From Pseudoalteromonas phenolica (GTDB lineage: Bacteria; Pseudomonadota; Gammaproteobacteria; Enterobacterales; Alteromonadaceae), in NCBI RefSeq assembly GCF_001444405.1, contig NZ_CP013187.1, forward strand, positions 372,001-436,000: a DNA stretch of 64,000 bases, read 5' to 3'. The translations under genes and the position numbers were made by a program. Numbering within the stretch: the first letter of the stretch is position 1; every line of letters starts with the position of its first letter. This document shows, in pieces, positions 54,283 through 63,320 of the stretch. Under the pieces are notes generated by a model. That model did no database searches. It was not told the origin of the DNA and was given only the letters and a program-made list of their open reading frames with translations.

Positions 54283-56874
54283 ATGATAAACAAGAAATTT
54301 GCTCTAGCGGGTATCATGGCTGCAATGCCATTATTTGCTCAAGCTGGTTTATCTCAACAACAAGTAGATAATTTCGCAAAAGGTACAGAACTGACTTTTG
54401 CAGTTGAAGACAACTTTCATAACGGTGCAGCCAGTTTTATCGGTTCTATGCGTTTACAAAATAATTCGTCAGTTGCTTTGCCAAAAGGCAAAAGTGATTG
54501 GCAAATTTACGTGCATTCAGTGCGTAAAATTTCAAAGGTCAATACGCAAGGTATTGCTATTGAACACATCAATGGTGACTTACACCGTTTTGTACCAACA
54601 AACGAGTTTAAAGGCCTAAAGGCTGGTGAAAGTTTAAATGTCGAGTTTGAAGCGGGGGCTTGGGTGGCCTCATATTCAGACTTTATGCCACGTGCTTTCT
54701 TAGTCAGTAACAAACAAAAACCAGCAATTTTTGCTAATACTGACACCGAAGACCTCACTACATTTATTGCGCCATTTGAACGTGATAATCAGCTTTATCG
54801 TTACAACGAGCCAAAAGATCAGACAAAGCTTGCCACTCCAGCGCTACGTTTTGAGCGTAATCAAAGCAATATTGAAGTAAGCAAAGAAGATGCGCTAAAA
54901 CGTATTATTCCAAAGCCTCACTCGGTTGACTTCAACCGCGGGACTGCAGAGCTTGATAGCAGTTGGCAGATTCGTTTCGCTGGACGATTAAAGTCAGAAG
55001 TGGCCGTTTTCCAAGAAGATCTTGCCGACTATGGTTTAACACTCAAGGCTGAAGCCGATCATATTTCAGCAGGCAAAACGCCGACTATTTTCTTGAAAGT
55101 GAATGATGCACTAAAAGTTGATGGTAAAGTGGCTTCTGAAAGCTATCACCTAGAAATTGATGATGACAAAGTAGTTATTACAGGTAGCGACAACGCGGGG
55201 GTCTTTTACGGTATTCAAAGCTTCTTAGCGCTAATCCCTGCAGATGCAAAAAATACAGTGTCAGTGCCAAACGTAGAGATTGAAGATACGCCGCGTTTTG
55301 CTTGGCGTGGTATGCATTACGATAATGGTCGTAACTATCATGGTAAAGATGCGCTGTTCAAAATGGTTGAACAGATGGGTCGTTATAAAATGAATAAGTT
55401 CCACTGGCACTTTTCTGAAGATGAGGGCTGGCGCTTAGAGATCCCCGGGTTACCTGAGCTAACAGACATTGGCGGTTATCGTTGTTTCGATTTAGAAGAG
55501 CGTAGCTGTTTGTTAACTCAGTTAGGTACTGGGCCATTTAAGTCGGGCACAGGTAATGGTTATTTAAGCCGTGAGGACTTCGTTGAGTTATTAAAATTTG
55601 CTAAATCGCGCCATATTGACATCATTCCTGAAATTGAAGGTCCGGGTCACGCGCGTGCCTCAATTATCGCGATGGAAGCGCGTTATGATCGCTTAATGGC
55701 AGAAGGTAAACCTGAAGAGGCTAAAACGTATCTATTATCTGATCCTAAAGACACGTCTCAGTACTTAACGGTTCAAAATTACACAGACAATTCAATGAAT
55801 GCGTGTATGGATTCGACTTACGCGTTTATTGAAAAAGTTACTTACGAACTGCAAAACATGTATCGCGAAGCAGGTACGCGTTTAACTAATCTTCACTTTG
55901 GTGGTGACGAAGTCGGTGCTGGCTCTTGGGTTGGTTCACCGGCGTGTCAGGCAATGTTCGCTGATCCGAATAATGGCGTAGCAGGTCCAAATGATTTAAA
56001 ACCTTACTTCACTCAGCGTGTTGCAACTATGTTTGCTAAACGTGGCATTGCACCAGGTGCGTGGGAAGATGGGTTAATGTACGACAAAATTAACCCGTTT
56101 AAGCGTGATGAATTCCCTAATGAGGTATTTACTGCCAACGTATGGGATAACATCTGGGAGTGGGGTGTGGCAGATAGAGCACACCGTCTAGCAAACAATG
56201 GCTATCAGGTTATTTTATCTCATGGTACGCACTTGTACTTTGACCACCCTTATGAAGCGCATCCTGAAGAACGTGGCTACTACTGGGCGACGCGTTATAC
56301 AGACACAAAGAAAACATTTAGCTATATGCCGGATGATGTCTATGCTAATGCCGACTATACCCGCAGCCGTGAGCCAATTGTTAATTTAGAAGCATTAGTC
56401 GGTCGTGAGCTCCCGAAACTTGAAAAGCCAGAAAATATTTTAGGTATTCAAGGTCAGGTTTGGAGTGAAACTATCCGTACTGAAGATCAAGTATTACGCA
56501 TGGTATTCCCGCGTATCCTTGCTGTTGCTGAGCGTGCTTGGCACAAAGCAAGCTGGGAAGGCAGTAAGATTGAACCAAAGGCATTTGCAAAAGACTGGCA
56601 CACTTATGCTGCTGCATTGAGTGTGAAAGAGCTCGCTAAACTTGAGCGTGATGGTGTTAATGTCAATTTACCTGTACCTGGCGCAAAAGTTGAAAGCGGT
56701 CAGCTAGTGGCTAATTCTGCGTTCCCACATTTAGAGATTCAATACAGTACAGATGGCGGTCAATCTTGGTCAGAGTACACCTCACCTGTTTCTGTAAGTG
56801 GTAAAAATGCAGTGCAATTACGCACAACATTAAACGGCAAAAAGTTTAGCCGTGTTACGCAGTTAACACTTTAG
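54283..56874 (+). CDS. Exported beta-N-acetylhexosaminidase (GH20 chitobiase)
   Basis: An 863-residue enzyme with a signal peptide (cut near FAQA), an N-terminal CHB_HEX carbohydrate-binding-like domain (about 30-180), a GH20b domain (about 205-335), the GH20 barrel (about 338-770) and a C-terminal Ig-like domain. The catalytic pair is Asp542-Glu543 in HFGGDEVGAG; FHWHFSEDEGWRLEIPG and EIEGPGHARA are further barrel marks. It splits GlcNAc from chitooligosaccharides outside the inner membrane; the product would feed NagP. AAGGAG lies 5 bases before the ATG. Confidence 0.95.
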   Translation: MINKKFALAGIMAAMPLFAQAGLSQQQVDNFAKGTELTFAVEDNFHNGAASFIGSMRLQNNSSVALPKGKSDWQIYVHSVRKISKVNTQGIAIEHINGDLHRFVPTNEFKGLKAGESLNVEFEAGAWVASYSDFMPRAFLVSNKQKPAIFANTDTEDLTTFIAPFERDNQLYRYNEPKDQTKLATPALRFERNQSNIEVSKEDALKRIIPKPHSVDFNRGTAELDSSWQIRFAGRLKSEVAVFQEDLADYGLTLKAEADHISAGKTPTIFLKVNDALKVDGKVASESYHLEIDDDKVVITGSDNAGVFYGIQSFLALIPADAKNTVSVPNVEIEDTPRFAWRGMHYDNGRNYHGKDALFKMVEQMGRYKMNKFHWHFSEDEGWRLEIPGLPELTDIGGYRCFDLEERSCLLTQLGTGPFKSGTGNGYLSREDFVELLKFAKSRHIDIIPEIEGPGHARASIIAMEARYDRLMAEGKPEEAKTYLLSDPKDTSQYLTVQNYTDNSMNACMDSTYAFIEKVTYELQNMYREAGTRLTNLHFGGDEVGAGSWVGSPACQAMFADPNNGVAGPNDLKPYFTQRVATMFAKRGIAPGAWEDGLMYDKINPFKRDEFPNEVFTANVWDNIWEWGVADRAHRLANNGYQVILSHGTHLYFDHPYEAHPEERGYYWATRYTDTKKTFSYMPDDVYANADYTRSREPIVNLEALVGRELPKLEKPENILGIQGQVWSETIRTEDQVLRMVFPRILAVAERAWHKASWEGSKIEPKAFAKDWHTYAAALSVKELAKLERDGVNVNLPVPGAKVESGQLVANSAFPHLEIQYSTDGGQSWSEYTSPVSVSGKNAVQLRTTLNGKKFSRVTQLTL

Positions 56875-56908
56875 TAAAGAGTTGAAAATAAAGAAATACC
56901 CCTATGGA

Positions 56909-57009
56909 TTTTAGTATTGGCACAGGCGGCAAAAATCATGAGGGGCCTGAACATAGCTAGTCTATGAGATGGTCCGAATGATCGCAGCCAACACATGACA
57001 ATATTAAAA
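56909..57009. repeat. 101-bp MITE-like palindromic element
   Basis: Terminal repeats TTTTAGTATTG (56909-56919) and CAATATTAAAA (56999-57009) match at 10 of 11, and the centre at 56959 is the hairpin CATAG-ctagt-CTATG, exactly at the midpoint. Between them, ATCAT/ATGAT and GGG/TCC segments pair imperfectly, so the whole element can fold as one long hairpin. It lies 34 bases after the GH20 stop and has no coding capacity. Confidence 0.55.
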
Positions 57010-57018
57010 GACGACGGG

Positions 57019-57045
57019 AAAAAGGGCCGAATGGCCCTTTTTTAA
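57019..57045 (+). terminator. Rho-independent terminator after the GH20 gene
   Basis: Arms AAAAAGGGCC and GGCCCTTTTT with a 4-base loop plus T. It separates the GH20 gene from nagP. Confidence 0.88.
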
Positions 57046-57088
57046 TTAGCTGGTAAGGCTAGTAATAGAACAAATTTTAACGTAAAGT

Positions 57089-57110
57089 AAAATGTCAGCG
57101 CTGTCATTTT
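57089..57110. promoter_or_regulatory. NagR-like operator upstream of nagP
   Basis: Near-perfect palindrome: left arm AAAATGTCAGC, right arm GCTGTCATTTT (10 of 11 symmetric), 86 bp before the nagP ATG. It shares its core with the site upstream of the GH20 gene. Alteromonadales GlcNAc genes are known to be controlled by the LacI-family NagR; assignment to NagR is inferred. Confidence 0.7.
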
Positions 57111-57195
57111 TGTTTACATGATGTTAAAAGCTGAAAAGATTTTATGGCATTGTGCCAATCTGACATAATTAAAATCACACAACGAGTAGAAGTTT

Positions 57196-58524
57196 ATGGA
57201 AGCAACTGTGTCAAATTCAACGACGACTAAAAGCAATGCCATTCCTTTGGCTATCGTTGCGGCGATGTTCTTTATTCTGGGTTTTGTTACCTGGTTGAAT
57301 GGTTCATTAATGCCGTATCTAAAGCAACTTTTTGATCTGACACCTATTCAGGCGTCTTTGATCTTATTCTCTTTTTATATTGCAGTGACATTTACTGCTA
57401 TCCCATCGGCAAAATTTGTTAAGAAAGTGGGATACAAAAACGGTATGGCCATCAGTATCGGTATGATGATGGCAACAGCTCTGTTATATATCCCTGCAGC
57501 GAAAACTCAGGTATTTGCGTTGTTCCTAGTGGCGCAGTTTACTATGGGTATCGCGCAAACAATTCTACAAACCGCGGTTAACCCTTACGTAGTACGTTTA
57601 GGCCCTGAAGAGTCGGCAGCGGCACGTGTAAGTATCATGGGTATTCTTAACAAGTTTGCCGGTGTTATAGCACCTCTAGCGTTTACAGCACTTGTGTTAG
57701 GTGGCTTTAGTGAAGCGGCTTCAAGCGCGCCTTTATCACAAGTTGAAAAAGATGCTATGGCAGGCAACTTAGTGATGCCTTACCTAGGACTTGCTGCATT
57801 TATTGGTTTGTTTGCATTGGGTATTAAATTTGCGCCACTACCTGAGATTGAAGAAGAAAGTGAAGACAAGTCGTCAGGTACCGTAAAAGAAGCATTAGCT
57901 CACCCAAATTTAGCCCTAGGTGTAATAGCTCTATTTTTATATGTAGCCGTTGAAGTAATTGCAGGCGATACTATCGGTTCTTTTGCATTAGAATTTGGTG
58001 CATCTAATTATAGTATTATGACATCAGTAACCATGACATTTATGGTTACTGGTTACATACTAGGTATTTTCCTAATCCCTAAAGTTATTTCCCAGGAAAA
58101 GGCCTTAACTATTTCAGCAGTCTTGGGCTTGTTATTGACAGTTTGCATTGTTTTTGCCGACTCTTCAGCTGTAATTGGATTACCAGCCACAATTACACTA
58201 CCAATCTTTGGAACTGTTGCGTTTGTAGGTGATGTGCCTCTTGCCGTTTTCTTTTTGGCACTATGTGGTTTAGCAAACGCAATCATGTGGCCGGCAATTT
58301 GGCCATTAGCTTTGTCTGGACTTGGCAAGCTAACTAGTGTAGCTTCTGGTTTATTAGTTATGGGTATTGCTGGTGGTGCTTTTGGTCCACTTTTCCTAGG
58401 TTTAGCAAAAGGTTCTGAAGCAACGGTTGCATCTAGCCAAACGGCATACCTAGTATTATTACCATGTTACCTATTTATCCTCTTCTATGCCCTAAAAGGT
58501 CATAAAATGAGAAGTTGGAAGTAA
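57196..58524 (+). CDS. nagP: N-acetylglucosamine MFS permease NagP
   Basis: A 442-residue major-facilitator permease with about 12 helices, of the FucP/GlcP type. Family marks: FILGFVTWLNGSLMPYLKQ in helix 1, FTAIPSAKFVKKVGYKNGM, AQTILQTAVNPYVVRLGP, and LCGLANAIMWPAIWPLALSGLG. The FucP family imports sugars with H+ or Na+; NagP is its GlcNAc member in marine gammaproteobacteria. The adjacent GH20 chitobiase and the shared operator support GlcNAc as substrate. Confidence 0.88.
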   Translation: MEATVSNSTTTKSNAIPLAIVAAMFFILGFVTWLNGSLMPYLKQLFDLTPIQASLILFSFYIAVTFTAIPSAKFVKKVGYKNGMAISIGMMMATALLYIPAAKTQVFALFLVAQFTMGIAQTILQTAVNPYVVRLGPEESAAARVSIMGILNKFAGVIAPLAFTALVLGGFSEAASSAPLSQVEKDAMAGNLVMPYLGLAAFIGLFALGIKFAPLPEIEEESEDKSSGTVKEALAHPNLALGVIALFLYVAVEVIAGDTIGSFALEFGASNYSIMTSVTMTFMVTGYILGIFLIPKVISQEKALTISAVLGLLLTVCIVFADSSAVIGLPATITLPIFGTVAFVGDVPLAVFFLALCGLANAIMWPAIWPLALSGLGKLTSVASGLLVMGIAGGAFGPLFLGLAKGSEATVASSQTAYLVLLPCYLFILFYALKGHKMRSWK

Positions 58525-58561
58525 AGCATTTCTATCTAAAAGTAGAAATAATCCCGTGTGT

Positions 58562-58588
58562 AATGCCACCGTAAGGTGGCATTTTTTT
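58562..58588 (+). terminator. Rho-independent terminator after nagP
   Basis: Arms AATGCCACC and GGTGGCATT with loop GTAA, then a T-run. Confidence 0.88.
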
Positions 58589-58699
58589 GTCTAAAATTCA
58601 TTCTAAATATCTTTCCTATTTTCAATACCCTAGCAGTCAAACGAAAACCAAGCACATTCACAGCGGCTGTTTCAGATTCCAGCACGATGTGATATGCGG

Positions 58700-58705
58700 T
58701 ATAAT
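58700..58705 (+). promoter_or_regulatory. Predicted -10 element of ygiQ
   Basis: A consensus TATAAT 30 bases before the ygiQ start. The -35 region 17 bases upstream (TTCCAG) is poor, so the promoter call rests on the -10 box and position. Confidence 0.5.
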
Positions 58706-58735
58706 CGGCGCCTTTTTTCTATTGGGGCAATTTAC

Positions 58736-60949
58736 ATGAACGCGTTAAAAGCGGAACGAGCACTGTTTTCCTATCCCAAATATTGGGCGGAATGTTATGG
58801 CAATGCACCTTTTCTTCCGACAACTCGACAAGAGATGGACGAACTAGGCTGGGATAGCTGTGACATTGTGTTAGTAACCGGTGATGCGTATGTAGATCAC
58901 CCAAGTTTCGGCATGGCCGTCATTGGTCGTGTGCTAGAAGCACAAGGCTTTAGAGTTGGTATTATTGCGCAGCCCGATTGGTCAAATAAAGATGCCTTTA
59001 TGTCACTGGGTAAACCAAACTTATTCTTTGGTGTAACCGCTGGCAATATGGATTCGATGATCAACCGTTATACGGCTGAAAAACGCATGCGTCACGATGA
59101 TGCTTACACGCCGGGTAATGTCGGTGGTAAACGTCCAGACAGGGCGGTTGTGGTATATAGCCAACGCTGTCGTGAAGCTTATAAAGATGTACCTCTTGTA
59201 ATTGGCGGCATTGAAGCCAGTTTACGTCGTATTGCCCACTACGATTATTGGCAAGAAAAAGTGCGTCGCAGCATCATCTTTGATGCTAAAGCTGACATTC
59301 TTATTTATGGTAATGCTGAGCGACCCTTAGTTGAAGTGGCACATCGTATTGCTGCTGGTGATGACATTAGCCAGATCCAGAATATTCGCGGTACTGCGGT
59401 TATCCGTAAAGAGCCGTTAGATGGATGGCGCGGCAGTGATTCAACGGCTATCGATAAAGTGGGCAAAATTGACCCAATTCCAAACCCATATGGTGCCGAT
59501 GATGTTGGCTGTAGCAAATCTGAATTTGCTAAAGCTGGCATAGATTTAAAAGCCGAAGAAGCCAAACCAATCGTGGTTCAACCGCCTAAATTAAAACCAT
59601 GGGAAAAAGCGTATGTAAAGCTGCCCGCTTTTGAGCAAGTCAGCGTGAATAAACCGCTTTATGCTCACGCTTCACGTATTTTGCACCAAGAAACCAACCC
59701 GGGCTGTGCTCGTGCGTTATATCAGCGTCATGGCGACCGTTATGTATGGGTGAACCCACCTGCGTTTCCTTTAGAAACGGAAGAAATGGATATGGTGTTT
59801 GGTTTACCATACCAGCGAGTGCCTCACCCTAAATATGGCAATGAAAAGATCCCTGCATACGACATGATCAAAACTTCGGTAAACATCATGCGTGGGTGTT
59901 TTGGTGGTTGTAGTTTCTGCTCTATTACAGAGCATGAAGGACGCATTATTCAGAGCCGTTCAGAAGAATCAATCTTAGATGAAATTGAACAAATTCGTGA
60001 CAAAGTGCCGGGTTTTACTGGCGTTATCTCGGACCTTGGTGGTCCAACAGCTAATATGTACAAGCTGCGTTGTAAGAGCAAAAAGGCCGAGAGTACCTGT
60101 CGACGTTTATCGTGTGTGTTCCCTGATATCTGTAAGCATATGGATACCGATCATACGCCAACGATTAATTTGTATCGTAAAGCGCGTGATGTGAAGGGCA
60201 TTAAGAAAATCCTTATTGCATCCGGTGTGCGTTACGACTTAGCGATTGAAGATCCTCGCTATGTAAAAGAGTTGGTATCACACCACGTTGGCGGCTATTT
60301 GAAAATTGCGCCTGAACATACCGAGTCGGGTCCACTTTCAAAAATGATGAAACCGGGAATGGGGGCATATGACAAGTTCAAAGAGCTATTTGATAAGTAC
60401 TCCAAAGAAGCGGGTAAAAAGCAGTATTTGATCCCGTACTTTATCTCGGCCCATCCAGGTACGACCGACGAAGATATGGTGAACATGGCGCTATGGCTAA
60501 AAGCCCACGACTTTAAACTCGACCAAGTGCAAAACTTCTATCCCTCTCCAATGGCAAATGCGACGACGATTTACCATACAGAGATGAACTCGCTGCGTAA
60601 TATAAAGAACAACAAAGAAGTGGTAAGTGTGCCGAAAGGGGCTAGGCAACGCCGCTTACACAAAGCCATCTTGCGCTACCATGATCCTGCGGGGTGGCCG
60701 ATGATCCGTGAAGCGCTTCGAAACATGGGTAAAGCGAATCTAATTGGTGGTGGACCAAATTGTTTGGTGCCAGACGAAACCAGACAAGAAAAAGCACAGC
60801 GTGGCAAAAAAGGCACAGGTCATGGGCAACAAGCTCGTAAGGGCGGCAAACCTGCACTGACACGTCATACTGGGTTTAGTCAGTTTAAAAAGGCCAATAC
60901 CAAACCGAGAGTTGGGGCGAATAAGCAAAGAGCCAACAAGCCTAAATAA
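58736..60949 (+). CDS. YgiQ-family radical SAM protein (UPF0313)
   Basis: A 737-residue protein. It has a B12-binding-like N-terminal region ([18 protein letters not shown]) and a radical SAM core with Cys388, Cys392 and Cys395 in [18 protein letters not shown]; the C-terminus is a basic tail. The reaction is not known. The ATG at 58736, 7 bases after GGGG, was chosen over a frame beginning at 58694, because the extra residues are unrelated to the family and the -10 box would be inside the gene. Confidence 0.9.
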   Translation: MNALKAERALFSYPKYWAECYGNAPFLPTTRQEMDELGWDSCDIVLVTGDAYVDHPSFGMAVIGRVLEAQGFRVGIIAQPDWSNKDAFMSLGKPNLFFGVTAGNMDSMINRYTAEKRMRHDDAYTPGNVGGKRPDRAVVVYSQRCREAYKDVPLVIGGIEASLRRIAHYDYWQEKVRRSIIFDAKADILIYGNAERPLVEVAHRIAAGDDISQIQNIRGTAVIRKEPLDGWRGSDSTAIDKVGKIDPIPNPYGADDVGCSKSEFAKAGIDLKAEEAKPIVVQPPKLKPWEKAYVKLPAFEQVSVNKPLYAHASRILHQETNPGCARALYQRHGDRYVWVNPPAFPLETEEMDMVFGLPYQRVPHPKYGNEKIPAYDMIKTSVNIMRGCFGGCSFCSITEHEGRIIQSRSEESILDEIEQIRDKVPGFTGVISDLGGPTANMYKLRCKSKKAESTCRRLSCVFPDICKHMDTDHTPTINLYRKARDVKGIKKILIASGVRYDLAIEDPRYVKELVSHHVGGYLKIAPEHTESGPLSKMMKPGMGAYDKFKELFDKYSKEAGKKQYLIPYFISAHPGTTDEDMVNMALWLKAHDFKLDQVQNFYPSPMANATTIYHTEMNSLRNIKNNKEVVSVPKGARQRRLHKAILRYHDPAGWPMIREALRNMGKANLIGGGPNCLVPDETRQEKAQRGKKGTGHGQQARKGGKPALTRHTGFSQFKKANTKPRVGANKQRANKPK

Positions 60950-60966
60950 TAGGTATAATAAAAATC

Positions 60967-60993
60967 AAAAAGCTGTCGCAAGACAGCTTTTTT
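60967..60993. terminator. Rho-independent terminator after ygiQ
   Basis: Arms AAAAAGCTGTC and GACAGCTTTTT with loop GCAA. It can also serve the small convergent gene at 61021. Confidence 0.88.
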
Positions 60994-61020
60994 GTAACTA
61001 TGAGAATAGATTGGCGCGAC

Positions 61021-61314
61021 TTATTTAAATGTAGCCAGCAATTGCAGTAAGTTTTGAATTTTAAATACCACGGCTTTTAATTTCTCTTCGTCTAAATTTT
61101 CCATTTTGCTGAGTGCTTCAACATCTGCGGCTGTATCTAGCACATAAGGCTTGAAGCGTTTTGCTTCAAAATCAAAGCCCGCATTTTTATCGAATAATGC
61201 AGTGAATTTTCCATGCCCTTGTTGCTGTAATTCATCTAATTTTTTATCAGCATCAAGTGCCTGACGGTAAACGACTTTTAGATTTTCATTGAGTTTTTCA
61301 ATAACAGCTTGCAT
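61021..61314 (-). CDS. Small conserved-looking helical protein, function unknown
   Basis: A 97-residue soluble protein with no signal peptide. It is almost entirely predicted helix, with a charged heptad-like first third (LKVVYRQALDADKKLDELQQQ). I do not recognise a family. Reasons to call it a gene: it fills an otherwise empty interval, its codon use resembles the neighbours, it is flanked by a terminator, and no stronger frame overlaps it. It is divergent from the small gene at 61381. Confidence 0.65.
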   Translation of the reverse strand: MQAVIEKLNENLKVVYRQALDADKKLDELQQQGHGKFTALFDKNAGFDFEAKRFKPYVLDTAADVEALSKMENLDEEKLKAVVFKIQNLLQLLATFK

Positions 61315-61380
61315 GTTTTTCCTAAAGTTGTCGGTAAATCGGCCGATAGTGTACGAGGATTCAACTAAAAAGTCAGGTAT

Positions 61381-61596
61381 ATGCTTATGAATATTTCCGG
61401 AAGTAACCTACCTGCTATGTCTGGTGCGGGCGAGAGTGGCGAAGTATACAGCGCTAAACTTGCCAAGTCGCAACAACAAGCAGATGGTAAAGCTGCACTT
61501 GCTTTGATTGAAGCCGCAGGGTCGAGCGCTGCTGCGCAAAGTCCTGCAAAATCAACCACAGCAACTTTAGGCAATAATATTAACGTGTACGTTTAA
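61381..61596 (+). CDS. Small alanine/serine-rich protein, function unknown
   Basis: A 71-residue protein (69 from the second ATG at 61387), with an Ala/Gln-rich helical middle and a short beta-like end NNINVYV. It has no signal peptide or membrane segment. The pattern (MNIS..P..GAGESGEVY.AKLAKSQQ, ending NINxxV) recalls small putative motility-associated proteins in Pseudoalteromonas, but I cannot assign a function. It lies between two minus-strand genes, with AGG upstream. Confidence 0.6.
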   Translation: MLMNISGSNLPAMSGAGESGEVYSAKLAKSQQQADGKAALALIEAAGSSAAAQSPAKSTTATLGNNINVYV

Positions 61597-61611
61597 TCGT
61601 ACTTTTTGATA

Positions 61612-62625
61612 TTAGCGCAGCTGTAAATCAATCGGTGTCTTACTTGTTTTGCCGCCGATTTCTCTTACTAACTTGGGTACCAAAAAGCCAGGTAGCTCAG
61701 CTAGCATACCCGCCATCAAAGTAAGCGCTGCTTCTTCAGACATATCAAAATGACTGGCACCTTCAACTTTGTCTAGTAAGTGTAGGTAATAAGGCAGAAT
61801 ATCCGCCTCAAATAGTCGTTCGCTCAGAGCCACTTGCGCTTCTACAGTGTCATTTATCCCTTTTAGCAAGACAGCTTGATTAAGTAGCGTGACATTCGCT
61901 TGTTTAAGCATTTGCATAGCGCGTTCAAAGTCATCGTCAATTTCGTTGCCGTGATTAATATGATTCACAAAGATGATTTTTAGTGGGCTCGCTTTAAAGC
62001 GCTCGCATAACTCAGGCGTAATACGTGCAGGGATCACCACAGGCAAGCGACTATGAATACGCAGGCGTTTGATTTGTGGTAGTTGCTCTAATTGTTCTAA
62101 AAACCAGCTAATGGCGTTGTCTTTGGCCATTAAAGGATCGCCGCCACTTAAAATGACTTCATTCACTTGCGTGTGATTTTTTAAGTACTCAATGACTTCA
62201 AGTAAAGCCTGCTTATTTACCTGGTTATCTTGATACGGGAAGTGACGCCTAAAGCAGTATCGACAGTTCACCGCGCAGCCAGTTTTAAACATCACTAGCA
62301 CGCGAGAGCGATATTTATGCAATAAGCCCGGTATGGCACTTTGTTGTTCTTCTAAAGGATCTTTGTTGTAGCCGATTTGAGTAATAAATTCTTGGTGCTG
62401 AGGTAGCACCTGAAGTAATAATGGGTCATTGGGATCGCCAAAACGCATCTTCTTTATAAAAGGCAGCGGTACACGCATCGGGAATAAACGACGCGCTTCT
62501 AGGTCTTTTTCACTGAAATGACTGTTGATGCCAAGCATTTTTACTAACGTTTTTGGGCAAGTGACCACATTTGCCAATTCTTTTTGCCAGTTACTATGCA
62601 AATTTACTTCATTTGTTTGTATCAT
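61612..62625 (-). CDS. epmB: EF-P lysine 2,3-aminomutase EpmB
   Basis: A 337-residue radical SAM/PLP enzyme that makes (R)-beta-lysine for EF-P modification. The iron-sulphur cysteines are Cys117, Cys121 and Cys124 in CAVNCRYCFRRHFPY; GGDPLMAKD and the HINHGNEID region match aminomutases. It is divergent from efp, 42 bases apart, as in E. coli. Confidence 0.94.
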   Translation of the reverse strand: MIQTNEVNLHSNWQKELANVVTCPKTLVKMLGINSHFSEKDLEARRLFPMRVPLPFIKKMRFGDPNDPLLLQVLPQHQEFITQIGYNKDPLEEQQSAIPGLLHKYRSRVLVMFKTGCAVNCRYCFRRHFPYQDNQVNKQALLEVIEYLKNHTQVNEVILSGGDPLMAKDNAISWFLEQLEQLPQIKRLRIHSRLPVVIPARITPELCERFKASPLKIIFVNHINHGNEIDDDFERAMQMLKQANVTLLNQAVLLKGINDTVEAQVALSERLFEADILPYYLHLLDKVEGASHFDMSEEAALTLMAGMLAELPGFLVPKLVREIGGKTSKTPIDLQLR

Positions 62626-62667
62626 TAGCAGGTTTATTACTCGATAAAAGAAGATTAGAGGATACCG

Positions 62668-63234
62668 ATGGCGAATTATAGCACCAACGAGTTCAAGGGC
62701 GGCCTAAAAATTATGATCGATGGCGAGCCGTGCACCATCTTAGAAAATGAAATGGTTAAGCCGGGTAAAGGCCAAGCGTTCAACCGCGTTAAGATCCGTA
62801 AACTGATCTCAGGTAAAGTACTTGAGAAGACTTTCAAGTCTGGTGATTCAGTAGAAGGTGCTGACGTAATGGAAACTGAGCTAGCTTACCTATACACAGA
62901 CGGTGAGTTCTGGCATTTCATGAACAACGACACATTTGAGCAGATCGCGGCTGACGAAAAAGCAATGGGCGATAACGTAAAGTGGTTAGTTGAAAACGAC
63001 GTATGTACAATTACACTTTGGAACGGTAACCCAATCGCAGTAACACCACCAAACTTCGTAGAGCTAGAGATCACTGATACTGATCCAGGTCTTAAAGGTG
63101 ACACAGCGGGTACTGGTGGTAAGCCTGCAACACTCACTACAGGTGCTGTAGTACGTGTGCCACTATTCGTTCAAATCGGCGAAGTAGTGAAAGTAGATAC
63201 GCGTAGCGGTGAATACGTAGGTCGTGTGAAGTAA
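62668..63234 (+). CDS. efp: Translation elongation factor P
   Basis: A 188-residue protein, the same length as E. coli EF-P, that rescues ribosomes stalled at polyproline. Lys34 in KPGKGQAF is the residue beta-lysylated by EpmA after EpmB action. The ending [12 protein letters not shown] is the family C-terminus. AGAGGAT precedes the ATG. With epmB and epmA flanking it, the full modification set is encoded here. Confidence 0.97.
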   Translation: MANYSTNEFKGGLKIMIDGEPCTILENEMVKPGKGQAFNRVKIRKLISGKVLEKTFKSGDSVEGADVMETELAYLYTDGEFWHFMNNDTFEQIAADEKAMGDNVKWLVENDVCTITLWNGNPIAVTPPNFVELEITDTDPGLKGDTAGTGGKPATLTTGAVVRVPLFVQIGEVVKVDTRSGEYVGRVK

Positions 63235-63255
63235 CTTTGAGTTATTTCTGAGACC

Positions 63256-63285
63256 AAAAAATCCCAGCTTATGCTGGGATTTTTT
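63256..63285 (+). terminator. Rho-independent terminator after efp
   Basis: Arms AAAAAATCCCAGC and GCTGGGATTTTTT with loop TTAT. It separates efp from epmA. Confidence 0.9.
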
Positions 63286-63320
63286 ATGGTTAAAATGAAT
63301 TTTTGAAAGAGTTAGATAGT

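Noticed and set aside
57880..58520. Apparent shift to AT-richer codons in the second half of nagP
   Set aside because: The shift is slight and within normal variation for membrane segments; no junction or repeat marks recombination.
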